Part shown: piece after piece, positions 1 to 4,782 of the stretch
Layout of the letters: each line of letters starts with the position of its first letter
Position numbering within the stretch: position 1 is the stretch's first letter
Assembly (NCBI GenBank): GCA_030609665.1
Contig: JAUWBW010000140.1
Location: 1-5,330 of the forward strand
Direction of reading: 5' to 3'
Source: Methanosarcinaceae archaeon
Lineage (GTDB): Archaea > Halobacteriota > Methanosarcinia > Methanosarcinales > Methanosarcinaceae
DNA length: 5,330 nucleotides
Translations under genes and position numbers: made by a program
The notes under the pieces: model-generated
The model's input: only the letters and a program-made list of their open reading frames with translations
Database searches by the model: none
Told to the model about the DNA's origin: nothing

Positions 1-12
1 ATAACAAAAAAA
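1..12 (-). terminator. Oligo-T terminator of the tRNA-Arg gene
   Basis: Read on the minus strand, the tRNA 3' end is followed at once by seven T residues (plus-strand A run at 6-12). Oligo-T tracts are the usual intrinsic termination signal in euryarchaea. No CCA is encoded, so the 3' CCA must be added after transcription. The tract may continue beyond the window edge. Confidence 0.6.
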
Positions 13-112
13 CGGGCCCGCCGCGATTCGAACGCGAGTCAATGGGTGTCTTCACAACTGCAATGCAGTTATTTCGAAGCCCATTAGGATGTCCTGGCTA
101 CCCTACGAGCCC
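13..112 (-). tRNA. tRNA-Arg (anticodon UCG) with a 26-nt intron
   Basis: This minus-strand gene folds into a complete cloverleaf of 74 nt once the intron is removed. The acceptor stem is GGGCUCG with CGGGCCC (one G-U pair), followed by discriminator G73. U8 and A9 are present. The D stem is GGGU/UCCU with the G10-U25 wobble common in archaea, and the D loop contains G18 G19 followed by A20. The anticodon stem is AUGGG/CCCAU, the variable loop is UGAC, and the T arm is UCGCG/CGCGG around UUCGAAU. The loop is C32 U33 U34 C35 G36 A37 A38, so the anticodon is UCG (plus strand 75-77), reading CGA and probably other CGN codons. A20 and a purine at 73 fit known arginine identity elements. Exon 1 is 74-112 and exon 2 is 13-47. 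The 3' CCA is not encoded. Confidence 0.93.
48..73 (-). other. tRNA intron at canonical position 37/38 with bulge-helix-bulge motif
   Basis: The 26-nt insertion lies between A37 and A38. The central 4-bp helix is formed by loop bases 32-35 (CUUC) with intron GAAG. The 5' bulge is G36-A37-A(+1) and the 3' bulge is A-C-A38, each three bases long with the cut after the second base. Beyond the motif, the intron forms an 8-bp helix (AUAACUGC with GCAGUUGU, one U-G pair) closed by an AUU loop. This is the strict hBHBh' substrate of the archaeal splicing endonuclease. No guide-RNA function is visible, since the intron is almost all stem. Confidence 0.92.
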
Positions 113-141
113 GCATGATACCTCTTGATAGAAATAAGATG

Positions 142-148
142 TATTAAA
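142..148 (-). promoter_or_regulatory. Candidate TATA box for tRNA-Arg
   Basis: On the minus strand the sequence CTTTAATAC, with core TTTAATA, is centred about 33 nt before the first tRNA base. That would place the transcription start a few bases upstream of the mature 5' end, typical of archaeal tRNA genes. The assignment rests on position and AT content only. Confidence 0.35.
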
Positions 149-177
149 GTTTTCTACACAAAATCGAACCGCAATGC

Positions 178-185
178 TATTATTT
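178..185 (+). promoter_or_regulatory. Candidate TATA box for the radical SAM gene
   Basis: The motif TATTATTT is centred about 27 nt upstream of the ATG at 208. This spacing would start transcription at or very near the start codon. It fits the absence of a Shine-Dalgarno sequence before that ATG and suggests a leaderless mRNA. Another AT-rich motif at 142-149 could serve instead and would give a longer leader. Confidence 0.35.
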
Positions 186-207
186 GATTACATTGTTCAA
201 AATCACC

Positions 208-1644
208 ATGTCAAAAAAGGAAAAACAGACGGTAGTATTGTTCAATCCTATGCCTGTTAAGCATCAAGTTGCAATTGTGAACAAAAAAACCACATCTCTT
301 CAGGTTCCTCTTGTGAATATTCCTCTTTCTCTTCTGGCTATTGCAAGGATGGTCAGTGAGGATTTTGATGTTCGTATCATCAATGCTGTGGTGGATACCA
401 ATTACGAAGAACTTATTCTTGATGCATGCGAGGGTGCGCTTTGTTTTGGTGTAAGTAGTATGACCTGCTACCAGATTCGTGATGGTATGAATGTGTCGGC
501 TGCTGTCAAGGAGCGATATCCTGATATGCCTATTATCTGGGGCGGTTATCATCCCTCTACACAGCCTGAACAGACGCTTCAGGATCCTGACATAGATATT
601 GTTGTGATCGGTCAAGGCGAGTTGACCTTTAAGGAAGTTGTTGGAAGGCTTGCGAAAGGACAATCTTTTGATGGTGTGCCTGGTGTTGCCTACAAGGATG
701 AAGGGGGCATAATTACCAATTCACCTCGCGGTTTTACAGATCTTAACGAATTCCCGGCTATTCCTTATGACATGATCGATGTGGAGGCGCACATCAAGGG
801 CTACAAGTTCGGGGAGCGATGTCTTGATTATTATATCAGTCAGGGATGCGCGGCAGGGTGTAGTTTCTGCTCGGAGCCCATTTTTTGTGGCAGGAAATGG
901 ACGGGTCTTGAGCCTGAGACTGTGGTTGCGGAACTCGAACATCTCGCAAAGACCTACAATGTTGATACGTTCATGATAAGGGATAGTGATTTTTTCATCA
1001 ATGTAAGTAAGTTAAAAGAGTTGTGCAATCTCCTGATCGATAAGGACCTCGGGCTTCGGTTGACGAGTGTCAATGGTCGGATGGAACAACTTCACCGTAT
1101 GGATGACGAGATTTGGGCACTTGCACGAAAGGCAGGTGTGCGTGAGGTTTTCATTGGTGTGGAAAGCGGTTATCAGGAAGCGCTGGATGCTATGAACAAG
1201 GGCGCAAAGGTGAGCCAGAGCAAGATATGTGTGGAACAGTGCATTAAACACGATATCGATGCACGCACTTCGTTCATGGTGGGAATTCCGGGTCTTGATA
1301 CGAGAAAGGAAATCAAGTTTACATTTGAGGCGATTCATGAGGCTATATCTGTTTATGGCGAACAAGGGAAACTTGATCAAATGGATGTGTTGTTTTCATT
1401 CTTCACGCCGTACCCGAATACTCCGCTCTACCGGACGGCTGTTGAGTGTGGATTGCCAGTTCTTGAGACTCTTGGGGACTGGGGCGACTTTGATCAGGTG
1501 GACTTTAAGGCGCCGTGGATGTCACAGGAATATTATGATCTTGTTATTAAGTTCAGGAACGGCATGCCATGGAACTCAGGATGCGATTTTGATGAGTGGT
1601 GCGAGTTCTATTCAGGGATCATGGAAAACTTGATGGAAGACTAA
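208..1644 (+). CDS. B12-binding-domain radical SAM protein, substrate unknown
   Basis: This 478-residue protein has the two-domain plan of cobalamin-binding radical SAM enzymes (the BchE/HpnJ-like group). Residues about 10-150 form a Rossmann-like B12-binding domain, with GGYHPS at 112-117 and a family-typical VIGQGE segment at about 133-138. No DxHxxG cobalt-ligand motif is visible, which is common in this group. The radical SAM core follows, with the [4Fe-4S] motif CAAGCSFC (Cys214, Cys218, Cys221), FIGVESG near 315-321 (Glu319) and FMVGIPG at 356-362. Such enzymes cleave S-adenosylmethionine and carry out methylations, cyclisations or rearrangements in the cytoplasm; the reaction here cannot be deduced. 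An in-frame TTG at 184 would add eight residues. I prefer ATG 208 because MSKKEKQTVVLFNP looks like a natural N-terminus and the TATA spacing fits. The gene stands alone, divergent from tRNA-Arg and convergent with the next gene, so context gives no substrate clue. Confidence 0.88.
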   Translation: MSKKEKQTVVLFNPMPVKHQVAIVNKKTTSLQVPLVNIPLSLLAIARMVSEDFDVRIINAVVDTNYEELILDACEGALCFGVSSMTCYQIRDGMNVSAAVKERYPDMPIIWGGYHPSTQPEQTLQDPDIDIVVIGQGELTFKEVVGRLAKGQSFDGVPGVAYKDEGGIITNSPRGFTDLNEFPAIPYDMIDVEAHIKGYKFGERCLDYYISQGCAAGCSFCSEPIFCGRKWTGLEPETVVAELEHLAKTYNVDTFMIRDSDFFINVSKLKELCNLLIDKDLGLRLTSVNGRMEQLHRMDDEIWALARKAGVREVFIGVESGYQEALDAMNKGAKVSQSKICVEQCIKHDIDARTSFMVGIPGLDTRKEIKFTFEAIHEAISVYGEQGKLDQMDVLFSFFTPYPNTPLYRTAVECGLPVLETLGDWGDFDQVDFKAPWMSQEYYDLVIKFRNGMPWNSGCDFDEWCEFYSGIMENLMED

Positions 1645-1750
1645 CTGTTGTCTTTACTTCACTCATTTTATCAAGTGGTATTTTGTATCTGATAATACTT
1701 TAACATTTTCTAAAGAAGATTTTACGACAGTATTGATCGGCAAATCCATG

Positions 1751-1764
1751 TCTTTTCTCTTTTT
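1751..1764 (+). terminator. Pyrimidine/oligo-T tract, likely terminator of the radical SAM gene
   Basis: A 14-nt all-pyrimidine tract ending in five T residues lies 107 nt after the stop codon, inside the 245-bp convergent intergenic region 1645-1889. Euryarchaeal RNA polymerase terminates at such U-rich tracts. Shorter TTTT runs occur closer to the stop. No equally strong oligo-T is seen on the minus strand for the converging gene. No gene could be supported in the rest of 1645-1889. Confidence 0.4.
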
Positions 1765-1794
1765 GTGCAAGGATGGGTGCGCGCTGAGGATGTG

Positions 1795-1878
1795 TGGGAT
1801 TTAGGTTTTACAAAACTTGTATTGTAGAATGGATGTCGTACACCTGTTCACTATACTGTTTATGTGGGTAAAATCCCA
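1795..1878. repeat. Inverted repeat in the convergent intergenic region
   Basis: TGGGATTT at 1795-1802 is exactly complementary to AAATCCCA at 1871-1878, separated by 68 nt. The right arm can instead form a small local hairpin, TGGG (1865-1868) with CCCA (1875-1878). It lies just past the end of the minus-strand phosphatase-superfamily gene and could shape its 3' end. An 8-bp match in a short AT-rich region may also be chance. Confidence 0.25.
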
Positions 1879-1889
1879 ATTACATCTAC

Positions 1890-3347
1890 TTATTCCTTCA
1901 ATATCCTCACAATAATCACCAATCCAATAACATTTATCAACACGATCAAAACCCCGCCGATGAGGTGTCGCATGTTCTGGAAAAAAAAACCATTTTCAGA
2001 AGTCACAGCCTGTGCCGTAAATTCGATCATCATATCTGAATCTGCAAACACTTCCTGTTCCATAATACCATCGTGTGCACCCAGTGCACCACCTGTGCGC
2101 ACGGTATAGTTAACTCCCGGTTCAATTCCAACAAATAGATATTCATCGTCACCGTCATCGGATGCGGATGCAATGATCACTCCATCGCGCACCAGTTCCA
2201 CACTACTTGAAGCCGGCGCATCGACTTTTATGTTCACGTAATCTTTCAGACCAATATCGCTGCCATCCGCAAATCGTAATCCGTTCGGGATGTTCAATAG
2301 GCTGAGAATCGTCGGGGCAATATCCTCCTGTCCGAATTCACCATCGATAACTTGAGCATCAACATTGGGTGCATGAACAATGAACGGTATCATCTGCGCT
2401 TCGGAAGTGACCGCATACTTTTCAGCCTGGTGACCTCCGCGAACATCATCTGTCGCAAATGCCATTCCATGGTCTGCCGTAAGTATGAATACAAGATTGT
2501 TTTCGATGCACAGTTCATACAGCGGCATAATCGCTGTATCGATGCCCTCGATATTCTCAATATATCCGCTGTTCCTTCGATAGTGTCCTGAACTATCAAT
2601 CGCGCCTGCGTTTATGGTAAGGATATACTTTTGTCCGGGCGCACTTTCACTCATCGATATGATGATGTCGCCAGCAGTATCGATCGCCCACCTGTTGTAT
2701 GCATCATATCGTTCCCCCGAACTTTCGGGAAATCGGTTGACATAATCATATGCTCCTTCTGCGCGCATTTTCATCGCTTCAACAACATCCTGTGGAACAT
2801 CGACATCGATATGTTTTGATGTAGACATCATAATCGTGGGGTTGTTGATCGAATTTGTTTCATCATACAGGATAATGTCCTGCTCGGCACGCATTTCGTA
2901 AAAATCACCATTCTCAAGCACTGCGAGTGCAAGATATCCATTATCGTGCGCCATGTCATAGATGGTAGCACCCGGATGTCCGACTACTTTACTATCTGCA
3001 CCGGAATTTCCGGTTACAATAACAGAATGTCCTGCTTCTGTATAAGTCCTGGGCGCGCGTATATCCACAACACGCGCGCTGTTCTGGGCAATTTGCGAAA
3101 TGTTGTGTACGACTGCTTTATCAAGTGTAGTTCCGTCAATCGCGTAGGGGATAAGTTCGGGATAGATGTATGGAGAACCGAGTCCGTCGATGATCAGGAT
3201 AACTGCGCCATCCGGTGTGTTTACGGGATTTACTTCTACAAGGGTTGATGCGATGGCTGATATGGGTAAAAATGAGAATAATAGTAATGATATCAGTGTC
3301 AATAATAGGATTATTGTGGAGCTAGAATGTGATGTCTTTTGGTTCAT
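1890..3347 (-). CDS. Secreted, membrane-anchored alkaline phosphatase superfamily (iPGM/sulfatase-like) protein
   Basis: This 485-residue protein begins with a signal peptide (hydrophobic residues about 11-33, probable cleavage after Ala-Ile-Ala33). It ends in a transmembrane helix (about 461-480) with a short basic tail, so the enzyme should face outside the cell, tethered at its C-terminus. Residues about 45-360 are an alkaline-phosphatase-superfamily core. The metal ligands match those of cofactor-independent phosphoglycerate mutase: Asp54 (IIDG), Asp251 and His255 (DSSGH), Asp292-His293 (ADHG) and His306 (GGH). TEAGH at 103-107 aligns with the SEVGH nucleophile motif of that enzyme, making Thr103 the likely nucleophile; the 49-residue gap from Asp54 also fits. 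Residues about 370-445 look like a small beta-sandwich (PEGA-like) domain. The substrate is unknown; an extracytoplasmic phosphate or sulfate ester, or a phospho-sugar, is plausible. There is no Shine-Dalgarno site before the ATG. The gene is monocistronic by context. Confidence 0.85.
   Translation of the reverse strand: MNQKTSHSSSTIILLLTLISLLLFSFLPISAIASTLVEVNPVNTPDGAVILIIDGLGSPYIYPELIPYAIDGTTLDKAVVHNISQIAQNSARVVDIRAPRTYTEAGHSVIVTGNSGADSKVVGHPGATIYDMAHDNGYLALAVLENGDFYEMRAEQDIILYDETNSINNPTIMMSTSKHIDVDVPQDVVEAMKMRAEGAYDYVNRFPESSGERYDAYNRWAIDTAGDIIISMSESAPGQKYILTINAGAIDSSGHYRRNSGYIENIEGIDTAIMPLYELCIENNLVFILTADHGMAFATDDVRGGHQAEKYAVTSEAQMIPFIVHAPNVDAQVIDGEFGQEDIAPTILSLLNIPNGLRFADGSDIGLKDYVNIKVDAPASSSVELVRDGVIIASASDDGDDEYLFVGIEPGVNYTVRTGGALGAHDGIMEQEVFADSDMMIEFTAQAVTSENGFFFQNMRHLIGGVLIVLINVIGLVIIVRILKE
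1981..1989. repeat. A9/T9 homopolymer inside the phosphatase-superfamily gene
   Basis: Nine consecutive A residues on the plus strand encode, on the minus strand, the Phe454-Phe455-Phe456 stretch just before the C-terminal membrane helix. The run is seen directly. Losing one base would give a stop 13 codons into the new frame, and gaining one would replace the hydrophobic helix with a polar sequence, so either change would remove the anchor. Confidence 0.9.
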
Positions 3348-3370
3348 TGGAAGTAAAATAAAACACTCTG

Positions 3371-3378
3371 TATAAAAA
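3371..3378 (-). promoter_or_regulatory. TATA box for the membrane-anchored phosphatase-superfamily gene
   Basis: On the minus strand TTTTTATA is centred about 28 nt before the ATG at 3347. That places the predicted transcription start at or within a few bases of the start codon, and no Shine-Dalgarno sequence lies between. This is the expected layout of a leaderless archaeal transcript. Confidence 0.5.
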
Positions 3379-3418
3379 ATATGCTATGTATATTGCGGTT
3401 TTATCAAGGTTACACTTA

Positions 3419-3426
3419 TTTTATAT
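3419..3426 (+). promoter_or_regulatory. TATA box for the DUF89-CooT gene pair
   Basis: TTTTATAT on the plus strand predicts a transcription start near 3450, leaving a leader of roughly 30 nt before the ATG at 3479. The leader contains AAAAGGGAT (3464-3472), a weak match to a Shine-Dalgarno site about 8 nt from the ATG. This box argues against any upstream in-frame start. Confidence 0.5.
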
Positions 3427-3478
3427 GCGGGCGTTTGTAATATCCTTAACAATAAAAGGATTCAAAAGGGATTATCTC

Positions 3479-4357
3479 ATGAAAATAGACGCGCGCTGTC
3501 CACATTGCATGCTCTCAAGAGTACACTACGAAGCAGTATTATCGACTGATGATGAACAATTGATACACAAGACTGTCATGGCAGGAATTGATGTACTAAA
3601 TCGTAAATACAAACCTGATATTCCTGCCGGGTATCTTTCAACGGCAATGCACCGCAAGGCGTATGAGGTTTTAGGTGATGCTGATCCATATCTAAAACTG
3701 AAACAAATCAGCAACAAGGTTGCAACTGAAGTGTTGCCTATTGCGAAAAAGCTGATATATGAAGGTGAGCCGGAAGATGGGGAGATATTCAGTCGTGCCG
3801 TACTCGCATCTGTCATAGGTAATTATTTTGATTTTGGGGTAATGGGATTTGACGTTGCGCCTGATGCATTCGATGAAACTTTCACAGAACTGTTCAAGCG
3901 CGGGCTGGATGTTGATGACACTCCACAAATGCTCGATATGCTTGATGACGTGGTCTATATTGTCGACAATTGCGGTGAGATACTACTTGATACACTGGTA
4001 TTTGATATCATCAAAAAGATGGGGGGAAATATCACTTTGGTAGTTCGTGGTGCTCCAATACTCAATGATGTAACAATGGATGATGTACATGAGTTTGAGA
4101 TCGATAAAATGGTCGATCGTGTACTGACCACGGGTTCACATGCGATTGGTGTTTGTTTTGATGAGGCTCCCAAAGAACTTATGGAGGCGTTTGAGAATGC
4201 ATCACTTATCATGAGTAAAGGGATGGCAAATTATGAGACACTTTCAGAGAGAAACTTGGGCCCGATCGCTTATTTGCTTCGCACAAAGTGCGAAAGTGTG
4301 GCAAAAGACATGGGACTTGAGGTGGGCTATTCAGTCGCAAAGTTAGTGAATGTTTGA
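3479..4357 (+). CDS. DUF89 / ARMT1-like metal-dependent phosphatase
   Basis: This 292-residue protein belongs to the DUF89 (damage-control phosphatase, ARMT1-like) family, which is metal dependent and hydrolyses phosphate esters, in known cases damaged or surplus phospho-metabolites. The N-terminus has the family CxxC (Cys7, Cys10 in RCPHCMLSR). The catalytic core contains VDNCGE (162-167) with Asp171, VVRGAP (188-193), the Asn196-Asp197 pair and SKGMANYE (246-253). These match the Asp/Asn metal-binding and KGxxNYE elements of the family, and the length is normal for archaeal stand-alone members. The in-frame ATG at 3386 would add 31 residues, but that segment overlaps the TATA box and lacks family similarity. 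ATG 3479 gives the expected MKIDARCPHC start. A CooT-family gene follows after 46 bp on the same strand, so co-transcription is likely. The natural substrate of archaeal members is not established. Confidence 0.88.
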   Translation: MKIDARCPHCMLSRVHYEAVLSTDDEQLIHKTVMAGIDVLNRKYKPDIPAGYLSTAMHRKAYEVLGDADPYLKLKQISNKVATEVLPIAKKLIYEGEPEDGEIFSRAVLASVIGNYFDFGVMGFDVAPDAFDETFTELFKRGLDVDDTPQMLDMLDDVVYIVDNCGEILLDTLVFDIIKKMGGNITLVVRGAPILNDVTMDDVHEFEIDKMVDRVLTTGSHAIGVCFDEAPKELMEAFENASLIMSKGMANYETLSERNLGPIAYLLRTKCESVAKDMGLEVGYSVAKLVNV

Positions 4358-4390
4358 TGTCTAATCTATAATGTTTAATGGCTAAGTAGT

Positions 4391-4397
4391 GGAGATG
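4391..4397 (+). promoter_or_regulatory. Shine-Dalgarno site of the CooT-family gene
   Basis: GGAGATG lies 6 nt before the ATG at 4404, a good match to the archaeal GGAGGTGA consensus. It supports this start, in which Cys becomes residue 2. The ATG inside the motif (4395) is followed directly by TAA, so it is not a usable start. Confidence 0.75.
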
Positions 4398-4403
4398 TAA
4401 AAA

Positions 4404-4592
4404 ATGTGTGAACTAAATGCTGTACTTGTTCGTGGTGATGAGCGGGAAGTGGTTATGGAGTCTGTGACCAGAATGGTTGTTGATGGTGATTCCGTCGAAC
4501 TGACCGGAATATTCGGGGACAAAAAAGTTGTTTCGGGTTCGATAAAGGAAGTCGATTTCACTAAAGGGGAAACTATAATTATTGAAAAGTGA
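4404..4592 (+). CDS. CooT-family nickel-binding protein
   Basis: This 62-residue protein begins MCEL and consists of short beta-strand segments (NAVLVRG, REVVMESVTRMVVDGD, VELTGIFGDKKVVSG, SIKEVDFTKGETIII). Both the size and the Cys2 start match CooT, the small homodimeric protein of Rhodospirillum rubrum in which Cys2 contributes to Ni(II) binding and which is linked to nickel insertion into carbon monoxide dehydrogenase. Homologues are frequent in methanogens and other anaerobes that carry nickel enzymes. A role in cytoplasmic nickel handling is inferred from the family; the window holds no CO dehydrogenase or hydrogenase gene. It lies 46 bp after the DUF89 gene with no obvious separate TATA box, so it may share that transcript, but it has its own strong Shine-Dalgarno site. 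Confidence 0.85.
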   Translation: MCELNAVLVRGDEREVVMESVTRMVVDGDSVELTGIFGDKKVVSGSIKEVDFTKGETIIIEK

Positions 4593-4667
4593 ATATAACT
4601 ATTGGGGTGCGTGTTGGTATAGAATAATTATAGGATAATTTCGTGGGAGCCGATGCGATATCGACAC

Positions 4668-4680
4668 TTATTTATTAATA
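4668..4680 (+). promoter_or_regulatory. gap: Candidate TATA box for gap
   Basis: TTATTTATTAATA is the best TATA-like element in the 190-bp interval before gap. It predicts a start near 4700 and a leader of about 80 nt. A later AT-rich candidate at 4746-4754 would start transcription within the ribosome-binding site, so it is less likely. Confidence 0.45.
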
Positions 4681-4691
4681 ACTGACAGTTA
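4679..4691. promoter_or_regulatory. 13-bp palindrome next to the gap TATA box (candidate operator)
   Basis: TAACTGACAGTTA is a perfect inverted repeat of 6-bp arms around one central base. It overlaps the downstream end of the TATA element and sits between it and the predicted transcription start, where archaeal repressors commonly block polymerase. No known regulator is identified from the sequence. Confidence 0.4.
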
Positions 4692-4714
4692 GCACAACAT
4701 TAGTGTAATTGATT

Positions 4715-4750
4715 CCAGTTGGTTATCCAATTAGTTGCCCAATTAGTTAT
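4715..4750 (+). repeat. Three 12-bp tandem units upstream of gap
   Basis: Three consecutive units read CCAGTTGGTTAT, CCAATTAGTTGC and CCAATTAGTTAT at 4715, 4727 and 4739. The last two share their first ten bases exactly; the first differs from them at a few positions. The period is close to one helical turn. They lie downstream of the best TATA candidate, so they would be in the mRNA leader. Confidence 0.6.
4717..4732 (+). promoter_or_regulatory. Upstream stem-loop in the gap leader
   Basis: AGTTGG (4717-4722) pairs with CCAATT (4727-4732), including one G-U pair, across a four-base TTAT loop. It is short but sits two bases before the larger stem-loop, and the two can form together. Confidence 0.35.
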
Positions 4751-4761
4751 AATTGTGGCAA
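4735..4761 (+). promoter_or_regulatory. 10-bp stem-loop just before the gap ribosome-binding site
   Basis: TTGCC (4735-4739) pairs with GGCAA (4757-4761), and CAATT (4740-4744) with AATTG (4751-4755). This gives ten Watson-Crick pairs with a single bulged T at 4756 and a six-base AGTTAT loop. The stem ends 9 nt before the GGAGG ribosome-binding site. It could act as an RNA leader element affecting translation or stability, or as an inverted-repeat protein site in DNA. It is not a terminator, since no oligo-T follows. Confidence 0.5.
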
Positions 4762-4770
4762 ATACGTATG

Positions 4771-4775
4771 GGAGG
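4771..4775 (+). promoter_or_regulatory. gap: Shine-Dalgarno site of gap
   Basis: A perfect GGAGG lies 7 nt before the ATG at 4783 and fixes the start codon. It is the strongest ribosome-binding site in the window, fitting an abundantly translated central-metabolism enzyme. Confidence 0.85.
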
Positions 4776-4782
4776 ACTTTAA

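Noticed and set aside
184..207. N-terminal extension of the radical SAM protein from TTG 184
   Set aside because: It needs a rare start codon, has no Shine-Dalgarno site and overlaps the TATA candidate; ATG 208 gives a more natural N-terminus.
211..663. 150-codon open frame on the minus strand opposite the radical SAM gene
   Set aside because: It lies wholly inside a gene with clear domain motifs, and its translation shows no recognisable domain. It is a shadow frame.
1806..1818. GTTTT-AC-AAAAC palindrome as a terminator hairpin
   Set aside because: The two-base gap is too short for an RNA loop and the arms are simple AT runs, probably chance.
1645..1889. Possible small RNA in the convergent intergenic region
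   Set aside because: No C/D or H/ACA box set, tRNA-like fold or strong stem was found on either strand; CTGA occurs without a matching TGATGA box.
1830..1916. Small hydrophobic frame (28 codons, starting MDVVHLF) across the convergent intergenic region
   Set aside because: It has no ribosome-binding site, runs antisense into the end of the neighbouring gene, and shows no recognisable domain.
3386..3478. 31-residue hydrophobic N-terminal extension of the DUF89 protein from ATG 3386
   Set aside because: The segment contains the TATA box for the gene and is unlike the family start; MKIDARCPHC at 3479 is the family-like N-terminus.
4746..4754. GTTATAATT as the TATA box of gap
   Set aside because: It would place the transcription start at the GGAGG site, destroying the ribosome-binding site; the element at 4668-4680 fits better.
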